From Flavobacteriales bacterium (lineage in GTDB: Bacteria; Bacteroidota; Bacteroidia; CAIKAF01), in NCBI GenBank assembly GCA_025451235.1, contig JANWKT010000007.1, positions 1-64,000 of the forward strand: a stretch of 64,000 bases of DNA, read 5' to 3'. The position numbers were made by a program, and so were the translations under genes. Below the pieces are notes generated by a model. It was given only the letters and a program-made list of their open reading frames with translations, did not search any database and was not told the DNA's origin. This document shows, piece by piece, positions 1 to 9,346 of this stretch (position 1 is the first letter of the stretch; the number at the start of each line of letters is the position of its first letter).

Positions 1-1164
1 AGCATTCAAAATTTCAATGAAAGTGATTTCCTGTTCCGCATTCACTTCAAATTGACCGTTCGATGGGTTAGGATATATGGAAATCGTATTTGAGCTTTGT
101 TCAGTTTCATCGATCCCGATGGTGCAGGAGAGACTATCGATATAAGCCCATAATTCATTGTCAAAAGATGAAAGTGCCAATTCGGAAGTGTAAGCTGCAT
201 TTCCCATTCTCACCACCACCATATTTTGGCTGGGCACCACATAAATTTTCTGATCGTTTTTTCCTAAGGCGGCTATCATATCGTCGGGTGCATTCGCAAT
301 GATCTCATTGGGAAAAACAGTTTGTAAACCTGGGGCCATACATGAACTCTGACCATTGAGCCACCATAGATAACCGTAGGAGAGATTGAAAGATTGGGAT
401 GTATGGGTCATAGCGTAGAAGTAAGCAGTATCGTTAAGAATGGTATCATTCGCCCAAATCCCTTTATTCAGGGTGAGCAGACCAAATCGCGCCATATCCC
501 TGGCTCTGCTAAAGTATACCCCACCAGACCAAGCTCCTGACATGCCGGTAGGATCTTCCATCCTTGTATTGGTAAATGAATTATAGGTGACCCCACTGGC
601 ATTGCTCACGGCCTCTTCAAGTCGCCTATAGGGCCCTGTATGGTATGCCCACCGTGTTCCGGCATCAACTAAATATTGCAGGCAGGCGGTGGCGGTATCC
701 GTATTGTCACAAGGCAGAGGGGGGGTATCATCCAAGCCACTGGTCATGGTGAGTAAATTCCAAATCTTAATAGAATCTTCCTGATTGATGGTGGCCGATG
801 TCCAACCTGTTCCCAAATAATCGGAGGCAGGAGCATTGATATCCATCAAACCTTCCTGCTGGGCAATACCCACGAGTGTTGCCGTCAAACTTTTTCCGCA
901 GGAAGCCCAATACCATGCACTGTCCTGGGTAAAAGTTCCAAAGTATTTTTCCAAAACGATCTTCCCGTCTTTTAAAATAATAAACGCTTTGCTTTCCTTT
1001 GCCTCTAAATAGGTGTATAAGGAATCAATCCGTGGCTGACACCAGCCTAAAGTTGATGGAGAGAGTGTATCCCAGGTGGTTCCCGAAGTGGGTGGAAAGT
1101 ATAAGGTCTGTGAACTGGCTTTGAGGATGAATAAGAATGCTATAATGGGAATAAGTCTTTTCAT
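1..1164 (-). CDS. Serine beta-lactamase-fold hydrolase with T9SS sorting domain (3' end cut by window edge)
   Basis: The frame runs from an ATG at 1162-1164 to the window edge without a stop (388 codons seen). It opens with a signal peptide (MKRLIPIIAFLFILKASSQ). The class C beta-lactamase/esterase family VIII pattern is visible: SCGK at residues 88-91 (the SxxK nucleophile and base) and YHT at 174-176 in the place of the YxN motif. Near the end is an IYPNPSNG motif that opens a type IX secretion C-terminal domain, cut off by the window. I infer a secreted or surface-attached serine hydrolase, probably an esterase or D-Ala-D-Ala-type peptidase; the substrate is unknown. Family confidence is high, activity uncertain. 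Confidence 0.85.
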   Translation of the reverse strand, partial: MKRLIPIIAFLFILKASSQTLYFPPTSGTTWDTLSPSTLGWCQPRIDSLYTYLEAKESKAFIILKDGKIVLEKYFGTFTQDSAWYWASCGKSLTATLVGIAQQEGLMDINAPASDYLGTGWTSATINQEDSIKIWNLLTMTSGLDDTPPLPCDNTDTATACLQYLVDAGTRWAYHTGPYRRLEEAVSNASGVTYNSFTNTRMEDPTGMSGAWSGGVYFSRARDMARFGLLTLNKGIWANDTILNDTAYFYAMTHTSQSFNLSYGYLWWLNGQSSCMAPGLQTVFPNEIIANAPDDMIAALGKNDQKIYVVPSQNMVVVRMGNAAYTSELALSSFDNELWAYIDSLSCTIGIDETEQSSNTISIYPNPSNGQFEVNAEQEITFIEILNA

Positions 1165-1272
1165 TAGCTGCAAGGATTTGATCAATTGGACACGGGATAT
1201 ACTTATAGGTTTAATATTAGTAAAATATCTTGATTTTCTTCTACTTTAGTTTTATTATTCGGTTGACACCTC

Positions 1273-1800
1273 ATGACAGGGATCTTAAAAATAGGAAGAG
1301 TACGCATACTTCAAGGGAATGGTTTTGTTACCATCACATGGCGATGTTTGGATTGGTGGCATCTTGTTGGAATGTTTGTACTGGTTATTTCCTTGATTGG
1401 GGTTATGGCTGGTAAAATGGGATTGAAAGAGGTAATGGGTAATCCAACCATCCTGCTAACCACCTATGGATATATTGTATTTGCGATCATTTGGACTTTA
1501 CTGTTTTACCTGGTTGTATTTAACCGCAGATCTTCACTGATCGCAAACAAGGACCGCATCGTTTTACGAAATGGCTTATTCCCAGCCTTTCTGTACCAAG
1601 TGGAAATGAATAAAGTGATAGAGGTTACCATCAAAGAAAAAAAGGAATTGAAGCTGGGGGAAACCGATGCGGGGCCTGATCGGGGCCCTTTTTATAGGGT
1701 ACTCATCACCAGCGAAGGTAGGAATCCAATCCGAACAGATCTTTTTACAAAAGAAGAAGCAGAAAGGATCTGCGAAGAAATAAAAAAGCACAACCGCTGA
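1273..1800 (+). CDS. Small inner-membrane protein, two TM helices and a PH-like C-terminal region
   Basis: A 175-residue protein with two hydrophobic segments (about residues 28-48 and 61-85), followed by a charged soluble part ending in an acidic/basic helix. The layout of two TM helices and then a beta-rich tail resembles bacterial PH-domain membrane proteins, but I do not recognise a named family. An in-frame stop at 1264-1266 lies just upstream, so the ATG at 1273 is the earliest possible start. It stands alone between divergent T9SS genes. Function unknown. Confidence 0.6.
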   Translation: MTGILKIGRVRILQGNGFVTITWRCLDWWHLVGMFVLVISLIGVMAGKMGLKEVMGNPTILLTTYGYIVFAIIWTLLFYLVVFNRRSSLIANKDRIVLRNGLFPAFLYQVEMNKVIEVTIKEKKELKLGETDAGPDRGPFYRVLITSEGRNPIRTDLFTKEEAERICEEIKKHNR

Positions 1801-1815
1801 GTTTTCTTTCTGAAA

Positions 1816-3576
1816 TTATTGCTTAATAAATCTGATCGCAACCTGTGGATAGTTCTTTATCCGGATGTAATAGTGTCCACCGGGCAAACCGGTAATATCC
1901 AGTTGAGTGGTTGAAGTTATATTCATTACTTTCATCAGGCTTCCAGTGATACTATAGATCCGGATCTCTTCCCATTCAATATTGTTCATCAATTCAATGG
2001 TAATGTTCTCTGAAGCAGGATTGGGATAAACCCTACAAAATAGATGCGGTCCGTTTTCCTCTACACCTGTTGTTCCGCAATTATATACAATCAACGAAGA
2101 TATGGTGGTATCAAAAGGGCAATTGGAGGCTGGATCAATGACCGTACAATAATAATTCCCCTCATTTGTAATGAACAAAGTATCCTGATCATTGGCAAAT
2201 GAAAGAAGGGTGTCGTTCTTATACCAACGGATGATCTCAGTGCCAAGTAAAGTTGAACTGGTATGCAATACAATAAAAAGAGCTGTATCCCCTTCGCAAG
2301 GATCACCTCCGAATGCAGCATCAAAATAATAGCCCGACCATTGAGGACTATCCGAAAAGACCTCCGACATTTCCGAACATCCGCTAACGGTAGCAAGCAC
2401 TGAAAAATTCAAGCTATTGTATTGCTGATAATCGGGTAAGAATTGACTGGTTACAGGAATCATCAATCCATTCGAATACCATTGATAGGAATCTGCCGCC
2501 TGGGTCCAAAGTGTATCGTTTTCACATAACCAAGGATGAGCGGCAGAAATACTTGGTGTATGACTACAAAACTGTATCACCGTATCAGAAGTGCTGGTAT
2601 GCAATCCCTGCAAATCACAATTGGTGGTGGTCAATGTAACGATATAGGTCCCATTGGTTGCATAGGAGTGGGTTGGATTTGGTAACGAAGAATTGAATCC
2701 ATCTCCAAAATCCCAAAAATAGGTTTGAGAAACTCCGTAGTTGGCCGGGTTAAAAATGACCTCATTGGTACCGGATCCTATGGTATAGTGAAAACCAGAT
2801 TGGGGCAGTTGTTTATAATCCCAATCACCCAGGTGATCGAAGACTTGTGTTTTAGCCGCATTCCTGATGATGGCCGCATCAGTGGCATTTAGGCCCGCAT
2901 TGAAAGTGATGAGTGTTGGATCGTGTTTAAAAATAGTTGCATAAAAACAACAAGCGGCAGCATAAGATCCTGCTAAGGAAGGGTGGCTTTCATCCGGCTG
3001 ATACAATTCGATACCCGGATTATTTTGCCTCAGATAATTCCAAAGAACTGAAACAGGGGAGAGCTCGCCATCCACAAATGTGGCTAGATGTATATAAGCG
3101 TTTTTGAGAGTACTGTCCATACCGGCATAAGTACACATCACAGGAAAAGATGCACAGTTGGAAGCATCTCCGTTCTTCCTTCCCCAGGTAACATAGAACA
3201 TGGTTACTCCACAAGGATTGTATTGAGTGATTAGGTTGTTCAATGCAAACCCACCATTGTTAAAAGCGGAAGTCTGAGTAATAGGTTCCTGGCTTTGTCC
3301 TTGCAGCACCACATAATCCCAATTGCCGGCCATTATTTTGTTTGTAGCTACTGGGTCAATGGCATGGGCTTCCAGGGTATATCCTCCAGGGTTATAGGTA
3401 TCGAAGATCAAGCTGTCGCCTGCGGATAAGGCGACATCCTTTACCATTTGCGGTAAATTATTCACGCCTGTATAACTATTACCCAAAAATAAGACACGGC
3501 GAGTTGTTTGGGCAGTTAAGTTTACTGCAGCAAAAAACAGCAACGGAAGCAATATCAAACTCCACCTATGGTTCAT
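1816..3576 (-). CDS. Secreted SGNH-hydrolase-like protein with PKD/Ig-like domains and T9SS sorting domain
   Basis: A 586-residue exported protein. After the signal peptide (about 1-22) comes FLGNSYT with Ser34 in the position of the SGNH block I nucleophile, and DESH at 195-198 fits the block V Asp/His pair, so residues 25 to about 240 form a GDSL/SGNH or DUF4886-type hydrolase domain. A PKD-like domain follows (FWDFGDGFNSSLPNPTHSY around residue 280), then Ig-like segments. The C-terminus has VYPNPASENITIEL and a typical T9SS type A ending. The substrate is probably an acylated carbohydrate or ester, which is inference only. Confidence 0.8.
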   Translation of the reverse strand: MNHRWSLILLPLLFFAAVNLTAQTTRRVLFLGNSYTGVNNLPQMVKDVALSAGDSLIFDTYNPGGYTLEAHAIDPVATNKIMAGNWDYVVLQGQSQEPITQTSAFNNGGFALNNLITQYNPCGVTMFYVTWGRKNGDASNCASFPVMCTYAGMDSTLKNAYIHLATFVDGELSPVSVLWNYLRQNNPGIELYQPDESHPSLAGSYAAACCFYATIFKHDPTLITFNAGLNATDAAIIRNAAKTQVFDHLGDWDYKQLPQSGFHYTIGSGTNEVIFNPANYGVSQTYFWDFGDGFNSSLPNPTHSYATNGTYIVTLTTTNCDLQGLHTSTSDTVIQFCSHTPSISAAHPWLCENDTLWTQAADSYQWYSNGLMIPVTSQFLPDYQQYNSLNFSVLATVSGCSEMSEVFSDSPQWSGYYFDAAFGGDPCEGDTALFIVLHTSSTLLGTEIIRWYKNDTLLSFANDQDTLFITNEGNYYCTVIDPASNCPFDTTISSLIVYNCGTTGVEENGPHLFCRVYPNPASENITIELMNNIEWEEIRIYSITGSLMKVMNITSTTQLDITGLPGGHYYIRIKNYPQVAIRFIKQ

Positions 3577-3656
3577 GGGAAAGTATAAAGTATAGCGAAT
3601 TTACCCAAAATTTGAATATGCAGCTATGACTGGACAACATATTCGACTAGGGTATG

Positions 3657-4418
3657 CTAAGTCCCTAACACTAATTTATAATCCTTTGTCTGCAGAAAAT
3701 CCTTGAATATGGTTTCGGACTTTTTCATCAATAATTCATATTGTTTGGCACCATGACTGATCCGCTTTACACCCAATTTCGCCAATGTTTCATAATCCGG
3801 TAAGCCTGGGGTTGTAAATACATTTAGGGGTATGTCAACTTTCGCCACAAATAATTTAATATCTTCTTCTTTTTCTATTAATGGTACAAATATGCCATCA
3901 GCACCGGCTGCTTTGTAGATAAGTGCCCTGGAGATGGATTCATTCAGGCTATCTGGATGTTTGGTTGTATAAGTGTCGGCCCGGGCATTGATAAAAATAT
4001 TTGTTGCTGCTTTGATGGCTTTTATTTTTTCTGCTAATACATTTGCCTCCTCCAAAACCCGCTTGCCATCTTTCACAACTCCGTCTTCCAGGTTGATGCC
4101 AGCAATGCCAAGCTCTGTTAGTTGCTTTACATACTGTGCTACTTGTTGTGGATCATCGGAGTATCCTGCTTCAAAATCGACCGATAAAGGGACGGTTGCT
4201 ACGGCTGCAATGTGCTTTACCACAAATAACAATGCTTCGAAACTGATCACTTCCCCGTCTTTATAACCTAAAGTGTTGGCAATGGCATGGCTGGAAGATC
4301 CCAACGCTGTAAAACCTGCTTTCTGTGCTAACTGTGCTGTATTTGCATCCCATACATTGGCCAATAATAATGGGGTTTGATTTTGATGTAATGCTTTGAA
4401 AGTATTGTATATGCTCAT
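3657..4418 (-). CDS. Isocitrate lyase/PEP mutase superfamily enzyme
   Basis: A 253-residue cytoplasmic protein of the PEP mutase/isocitrate lyase TIM-barrel superfamily. The family signature is seen as SVDFEAGYSD near residue 100, followed by GIAGINLEDGV, and INARADTY near 145. These are the Mg-binding and substrate-positioning segments of PEP phosphonomutase-like C-C or P-C lyases. The KKCGH-type isocitrate lyase loop is absent, so it is not classical isocitrate lyase. Relatives include oxaloacetate decarboxylase-like and 2-methylisocitrate lyase-like enzymes; the exact reaction cannot be chosen. It sits alone among T9SS genes on the same strand, with no clear operon partner. Confidence 0.85.
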   Translation of the reverse strand: MSIYNTFKALHQNQTPLLLANVWDANTAQLAQKAGFTALGSSSHAIANTLGYKDGEVISFEALLFVVKHIAAVATVPLSVDFEAGYSDDPQQVAQYVKQLTELGIAGINLEDGVVKDGKRVLEEANVLAEKIKAIKAATNIFINARADTYTTKHPDSLNESISRALIYKAAGADGIFVPLIEKEEDIKLFVAKVDIPLNVFTTPGLPDYETLAKLGVKRISHGAKQYELLMKKSETIFKDFLQTKDYKLVLGT

Positions 4419-4638
4419 AATAATCTATTTTTTGAGTTGGAAGTTAACCGTTAAAGAAGCGGATTACAAATAGCGATGCTCTTTTTATAAAAGATTGTGA
4501 GAATGGGATATAGATTTCTTTTCAGCAGTTAGGATCAAAGCTGTTCGGTTCGCATTGGCAGTTAGTTACTTCGTTCTGGCAGTTCGGAGTTTCGTCTTCG
4601 GAGTGGCACTACTGAGCGCCATATTTTTTCCTGAACCC

Positions 4639-6801
4639 TTATTGTTTAAGCAGTTTTCTGGTAATATTTCCGGTACCGTTTACAATGGTTAGAAAATAAA
4701 TACCTTCCTGGAAGGTGGTTAGATCCAGTTGATCGTTTTGCGATTGTATCATGGATGTTTTGATGGTTTTACCCAATGCATCTGTCAAAATCATTTTACT
4801 TCCGATCAATTGAGATGGGACCTGAACGGTTATATAATGGGTGGTTGGATTTGGGAATACAGAAACGGCATTAGCCAGGGTATTTTCATTGATCCCTATT
4901 TCTACTTGTCCCTTGATATTGGAACGGGAGGTACTGCCCTCAGACCGGGTTGGATTACATTCGTGAGCTCCTATCCAAACCAGGTCAACTCGGTACAATG
5001 CGTTCGGAAATGCACTATAATTCACATCTGTATAAGTATGATTTCCACCAGGTATAATATTTAATAATTGAAAATTCCCGGTTGCATTGTCGTCACGATA
5101 AAAATTATAGGATGAAACCTGGTTCGGCATTCCTTCGATCTCGTAATAGGTCCATTGAAAATTACCTAAACCAAAATATTGGAGGTGAATGGAGTTATGA
5201 TAGCTACTTAGTATGGTATCCTCAACACCGCATTTATCTACTACACTTAATTTATATTTATAACTGGTGGTATTCGGGTTAGCACCAAAGTCTTCATACA
5301 TGCTAAGCGAATCATAATGAACTGCTCCAATTTTTTGGTAATTGTTAAGGGTGATCTCCCTATATATAAAAATACTATCAAAGACTTCTTCGTATTCTTT
5401 TTCCCATATAACAATATTGTGATTGGCAAAGGAACTATCTGTAGTAACCACACATAGTTTTTGCTTTGGTGGAGGATATACCGTTACTGAAACGGTTGCT
5501 GTAGCCGAACAGTTGTTAAAAGTTCCGGTTACGGTGTATGTAGCACTTGTATCAGGATCTGAAACAAAGGGGACTCCATCAGGAAAAGGGGAACCTGGCC
5601 AAAATTCTCCATACCAAACATAACTATTTCCGCCTCCACCGGTTAAGGTAAGCGGTTGGCCCCAGCATTTAGCGGTATCGCTTGCGCTGGCAGTTATTAC
5701 CGGAGTAGGGGAGTTGAGCCAAACGGTGGTTATGCCGGAGGATACAACTATATCAGGGTCTCCATCTGCATTGTAATCTTCGGCTCCGATCTGTGTAGGA
5801 TAGAGATTCCCTGTATCAAAATCAATGGGAGCAGTAAAATGACCTGTACCATCCCCAAGTAATACAGAAAAAGTTTGAAGTTCATAATTCGGTGTAGCCA
5901 GATCTAAATGTCCATCACCATTGAAATCTTCGGAAATAATTGTGCGATGATAGGAGGAGGTTTGGATAGAATCTAAGGGAAGAAAACCTCCTGAGCCATC
6001 ACTTAAGTGAATCGTAAGTATATGCAATACACCATCACATCCAACAATGTCAAGATCGCCGTTCTCATCAAAATCACCGAAAGTAAAGTCCTGCTCCCAG
6101 GGTGTAGCAACAATTGCAGGACCTGCGGGTGTAGCGAAATTCCCATTTCCATCCCCCATAAATATAAAATAGGAAGGGCCGGCCATGGCGATGAGATCCA
6201 TGTTACCATCGCCATCCATATCGGTAGACTTTATTTTCTGGGCCTGATAGCCAGGGGGTGTGATATCGGTTATTGGACCAAAGGTACCATTCCCATTCCC
6301 CAGCATATACAAAATACTTTGTGACCCTGTATTTTTCGCAATGGCAATGTCCATGTCACCATCTTCATTAAAATCTTCAGCGCAAATTCCGAATGGGTAG
6401 TTGCCTACAGTTGTAAAAAGGGGTGAACCAAATGTACCATTTCCGTTCCCAGGCCATATTGAAAGTGTATCTATAAAACCACTAACCACTGCCAGGTCCA
6501 AGAGATTATCCCCGGTAAAATCTGCACTACACATATTGAATGGTCCATAAATAGGATAGGGGAATACAAGGGTATCCGTGGTGGTAAATGTGCCGTTACC
6601 ATTCCCTGAATATATTCTTACGTTGGCGGTTTGAAAATTACAAATGGCGAGGTCAATGGTCCCATTTGTATCAAAATCTTCGGAAACAATTGATTCGGGG
6701 CTTTGACCAGATATTAAAGTGTCTGAAGGATGAAAACACACCTGTGTATAAGAAGAAAGCGAAATAACGATACAGGTTAGAGAGAGTAAAGTATTTTTCA
6801 T
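4639..6801 (-). CDS. FG-GAP/VCBS repeat protein with T9SS sorting domain
   Basis: A 720-residue secreted protein. The signal peptide (MKNTLLSLTCIVISLSSYTQ) is followed by about seven FG-GAP/VCBS units of roughly 50 residues (residues 25-370) with recurring D-x-D-x-D calcium-loop patterns such as DFDTNGTIDLAI, DFTGDNLLDLAV and DMDGDGNMDLIA. Repeats of this type build beta-propellers. Next are an Ig-like segment near 375-440, a Fn3-like part near 440-625 and a C-terminal VFPNPTTHYITVQV T9SS domain. It is probably a surface adhesin-like protein with no visible catalytic site. A promoter with both -33 and -7 boxes lies directly upstream. Confidence 0.85.
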   Translation of the reverse strand: MKNTLLSLTCIVISLSSYTQVCFHPSDTLISGQSPESIVSEDFDTNGTIDLAICNFQTANVRIYSGNGNGTFTTTDTLVFPYPIYGPFNMCSADFTGDNLLDLAVVSGFIDTLSIWPGNGNGTFGSPLFTTVGNYPFGICAEDFNEDGDMDIAIAKNTGSQSILYMLGNGNGTFGPITDITPPGYQAQKIKSTDMDGDGNMDLIAMAGPSYFIFMGDGNGNFATPAGPAIVATPWEQDFTFGDFDENGDLDIVGCDGVLHILTIHLSDGSGGFLPLDSIQTSSYHRTIISEDFNGDGHLDLATPNYELQTFSVLLGDGTGHFTAPIDFDTGNLYPTQIGAEDYNADGDPDIVVSSGITTVWLNSPTPVITASASDTAKCWGQPLTLTGGGGNSYVWYGEFWPGSPFPDGVPFVSDPDTSATYTVTGTFNNCSATATVSVTVYPPPKQKLCVVTTDSSFANHNIVIWEKEYEEVFDSIFIYREITLNNYQKIGAVHYDSLSMYEDFGANPNTTSYKYKLSVVDKCGVEDTILSSYHNSIHLQYFGLGNFQWTYYEIEGMPNQVSSYNFYRDDNATGNFQLLNIIPGGNHTYTDVNYSAFPNALYRVDLVWIGAHECNPTRSEGSTSRSNIKGQVEIGINENTLANAVSVFPNPTTHYITVQVPSQLIGSKMILTDALGKTIKTSMIQSQNDQLDLTTFQEGIYFLTIVNGTGNITRKLLKQ

Positions 6802-6819
6802 AAGATGATATTACACCGG

Positions 6820-6850
6820 CAAAAGTAAAGCTAATTACCAGGCTATACAA
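6820..6850 (-). promoter_or_regulatory. Bacteroidota-type promoter of the FG-GAP protein gene
   Basis: On the minus strand, TTG (complement of 6848-6850), a 20-nt spacer and TACTTTTG (complement of 6820-6827) fit the phylum's TTTG / TAnnTTTG consensus. The -7 box ends 18 nt before the start codon at 6801. Confidence 0.6.
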
Positions 6851-6985
6851 GATAAAAAAGGTTATGATGGATACACTACTTATTAACTTGGTGGTTATTA
6901 AGTTCATCCTTAGACCACTATGTGTAGTGTTTGGACCTGCTTGTATAGCAGGGCTGGAGGCTCCAAATATGGTAATAAACTAATA

Positions 6986-7132
6986 CTAAGGATTGAGTTC
7001 CTTTGTTTCCCCCTCTGTAACGTTCTTTGATCTCAGCCTAGGTTTAGCAAGTCTTGCAATTAGGTGTATGCTAACCAAAGTTAGTACCACAATTATGAGG
7101 GAATAAATAGTGTATAGCAATATTGTATTCAT
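6986..7132 (-). CDS. 48-residue membrane protein, third gene of the cysteine-rich paralogue cluster
   Basis: Reading the minus strand from an ATG at 7130-7132 gives a 48-codon frame with a TAG at 6986-6988. Residues 4-26 form one hydrophobic helix (begins NTILLYTIYSLIIVV), followed by a positively charged segment (RLAKPRLRSK) and a polar tail, the classic profile of a small single-pass inner-membrane protein. It lies 21 bp downstream of the 178-residue gene on the same strand and could be co-transcribed with it. It has no recognisable family. Being short, it could be a chance frame, but the TM plus positive-inside pattern argues for a real gene. Confidence 0.5.
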   Translation of the reverse strand: MNTILLYTIYSLIIVVLTLVSIHLIARLAKPRLRSKNVTEGETKELNP

Positions 7133-7153
7133 ATAAAGATATATTTATCCTGG

Positions 7154-7690
7154 TTATATTCGTTTAAGGGTCCCATTCACTGCATTCAATGTGCCTTCAA
7201 AAAGAACTTCTGTCATGGTTGGATTTGGCCAAAAAGCTGCTTCATATTCTACGGTAATTTCAATTTTAAGCAAAACCACATCTCCACCTTTTGGACAGCA
7301 TACACACTCGCTTTTTTCCTTTTGTTGTAACATATCGATACTTACTTTAGGTGTAATGATCCAATTGCTGGTGTCATCGGAATCCTTTACTGTAAAATGT
7401 ATGTCATATAAATGACATCCGTCGTAGGTCCAAAATAAAGTGAGATCAACCGTACACGAATCACCTACGAAGCCCCATGCACGAGAATAGTCAAATGCGG
7501 CACTAAATGTCCGGCTTTTGTTTCTCATTCTACATTTAAGTCGTTGGGGTTCTTCTTGTTTACCTATGCACGGCTCTAATTCTTCCCGTTTACCAGTGCT
7601 ATAAGGAAACCCATCAAATAGTTTCTTTATTTTATCAATAATTTCCCCTGCTTGTCCAATGACCTCTTTTAGTTTTTCTTCGTCTGGCAT
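7154..7690 (-). CDS. Uncharacterised cysteine-rich protein, paralogue of the next gene upstream
   Basis: A 178-residue protein without signal peptide or TM segment. It starts with an amphipathic helix (about residues 4-25), followed by a cysteine-containing linker (EPCIGK, KCRM). The beta-rich C-terminal half has GCHLYDIHF near residue 93, CVCC at about 129-132 and a WPNPT motif near 155. The 184-residue neighbour has the same landmarks in the same order (GCGIYDIRF, CLCC, LWPDPS), so the two arose by duplication. The stop-to-start gap to that gene is 18 bp, suggesting one transcript. I do not recognise the family. Paired cysteines may bind metal or form disulfides. Confidence 0.75.
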   Translation of the reverse strand: MPDEEKLKEVIGQAGEIIDKIKKLFDGFPYSTGKREELEPCIGKQEEPQRLKCRMRNKSRTFSAAFDYSRAWGFVGDSCTVDLTLFWTYDGCHLYDIHFTVKDSDDTSNWIITPKVSIDMLQQKEKSECVCCPKGGDVVLLKIEITVEYEAAFWPNPTMTEVLFEGTLNAVNGTLKRI

Positions 7691-7708
7691 ATGATAATTT
7701 TTTATTTA

Positions 7709-8263
7709 CTAAATAGGAGTTAAATACCCATCTGCGGCGCAAATAATCCCGGAAAATTTAATGATACATGAAGGGTCGGGCCAAAGTGTGATATCCCTTT
7801 CTACTTCCCATTCTAACTCAACCAAAACACAAACTCCACCATCTGAACAACAAAGACATTTCCCCTTTTTCTTTTCCTTCAGTTCAAATATCTTGTAGGT
7901 AAGCTTTACAGACCAGTCGGAATTGTTAGGGCTATGTTTTTCGGTGAATCTGATATCATATATTCCACATCCATCTGAACTCCAATTTCCAATGATCTCC
8001 CCCTTTAGTCGGTCTGTTTCAATTCCCAACCTTTCAAGTGCCACTTCATATTTTTTCGTAAATCCAAAATGCTTGATTGCACATGCTGCTACCTCTTCTT
8101 CTCTTTCCCCAATCTTAAACTCTTCAACACAAGCCTCTACTTTTGACCTGTCTCCAATACTAACGGGGCCATTGTTTACAATATCAATCGCTCTTTTAAC
8201 TTTGTCATAAATGTCTTTACCTTTTTTAATTGCATCAATGATGTCGTCTATTGTCCCAGCCAT
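7709..8263 (-). CDS. Uncharacterised cysteine-rich protein, first gene of the cluster
   Basis: A 184-residue protein with no export signal. An N-terminal amphipathic helix (TIDDIIDAIKKGKDIYDKVK) is followed by a helical part with cysteines (EACVEEF, AACAIKHFG) and a beta-rich C-terminal half containing DGCGIYDIRF, KCLCCSDGGVC and LWPDPSC. It is the longer and more cysteine-rich copy of the adjacent paralogue. The upstream 414-bp gap is strongly A/T-rich and separates it from a divergent gene that also carries CC motifs. Function unknown. The helix-plus-beta-sandwich layout suggests a secreted-effector-like or structural protein, but this is speculation. Confidence 0.75.
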   Translation of the reverse strand: MAGTIDDIIDAIKKGKDIYDKVKRAIDIVNNGPVSIGDRSKVEACVEEFKIGEREEEVAACAIKHFGFTKKYEVALERLGIETDRLKGEIIGNWSSDGCGIYDIRFTEKHSPNNSDWSVKLTYKIFELKEKKKGKCLCCSDGGVCVLVELEWEVERDITLWPDPSCIIKFSGIICAADGYLTPI

Positions 8264-8677
8264 ATAGTAGTTTTTTAATAATTAATGAAGGAGGGATGTT
8301 AGAGAAGGGAATGCAAACAATGGATTCAAACAATCCGATTTGGGAAAAGGATTTGATAGTGGCATATGATTTTGATTGGTTGGGCCAAATATTATTATTC
8401 TCTTTCAAACCACAAAATCATCAAATACAATAGAAAAAAATCAACCTGGACATCAAAAATATATTTTACTATTAATCAATAACTTATTTTTTTAATTATT
8501 GCTTAGGCATCCGGGAAAATACGGATGCGTTTTAACAACTATCTCATTTAAAATCTTTCACCACTTTTCCAGTACTATTAATTTTACATGAACAAATATT
8601 AATTTTTGTATTAATGGATTTAATAAATTTCTATCATTGTATTTTAGTCGCAATAACCAATCTTAATACATAATACT
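8264..8677. other. A/T-rich divergent intergenic region with a 7-bp inverted repeat
   Basis: This 414-bp gap separates the two divergent halves of the uncharacterised cluster. It is visibly richer in A and T than its neighbours. GCATCCG at 8507-8513 and CGGATGC at 8522-8528 form a perfect inverted repeat with an 8-nt loop. A 60-codon frame at 8251-8433 has no protein-like character. Promoters for both sides must lie here, but I cannot place them confidently. Confidence 0.5.
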
Positions 8678-9301
8678 ATGTGTGAAATTACTATCAGTAA
8701 CTTAAAACTTGGTGCTCCTGCCTATCTTCCAAAGGATGCCATTTTAAATGGTACAGAATTTCTAGACCTTTTCCGGGTTTCATTTCAGGTGACCTTTAAA
8801 GGAATGGAGAAAAAAAATTGCTGCAATAGTTACCATATTTTGGTTACTATAAATGATGATGATGATACAAGTGGAGATGATATTATTACCGTAAGTCCCG
8901 GAACTATTGACCCTTGTTATGATTTTGAAGATGGGACCTACAACTTTTTCGTAGGGAATTATACTCCAGATTGTAAAAATTTGCCAGCTAATACCAAGAG
9001 TGCAGTGGATGCAAATGCCAGCACAGGTGCAGGTGAATCAATGAAGCCGGGTAACTATAAATTGCCAGGATGGGGGACTATTGATCTAAATGGAGATCCT
9101 GGTAGTGAATACGAGATATATGTAAGCGTTGAATTAATCCCATGTTGTGAAGAAACGGAAATTTCAGTTTCTGCAAATACCAAGAAAAAGTATAAAACCG
9201 TAAAAATGTACGGTAGACCTTATACACTTGAAGAAATTAGAGATCTTCTGAAAGGAATTGCTGGAGTTGCTGGATCGGTTACAGGATTTATACCCAAGTA
9301 A
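8678..9301 (+). CDS. Uncharacterised protein with paired-cysteine beta-strand motifs
   Basis: A 207-residue protein without signal peptide. The body appears beta-rich, with KKNCCNSYHILVTIND near residue 47, an acidic DDDDTSGDD turn that could bind calcium, two more isolated cysteines, and PCCEETEISVS near residue 155. The C-terminus is a GxxxG-like helix (LLKGIAGVAGSVTGF) that could insert into or lie on a membrane. The CC followed by an alternating hydrophobic strand recalls the two paralogues transcribed away from it, so the three may share an origin or a pathway. No family recognised. Confidence 0.7.
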   Translation: MCEITISNLKLGAPAYLPKDAILNGTEFLDLFRVSFQVTFKGMEKKNCCNSYHILVTINDDDDTSGDDIITVSPGTIDPCYDFEDGTYNFFVGNYTPDCKNLPANTKSAVDANASTGAGESMKPGNYKLPGWGTIDLNGDPGSEYEIYVSVELIPCCEETEISVSANTKKKYKTVKMYGRPYTLEEIRDLLKGIAGVAGSVTGFIPK

Positions 9302-9346
9302 TCATATGAATGAATCTTTTCTATAATAGTTCATAGATACGTTACT

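Noticed and set aside
8251-8433. 60-codon plus-strand frame in the divergent A/T-rich gap
   Set aside because: It overlaps the start of the 184-residue gene, and its sequence has no recognisable structure.
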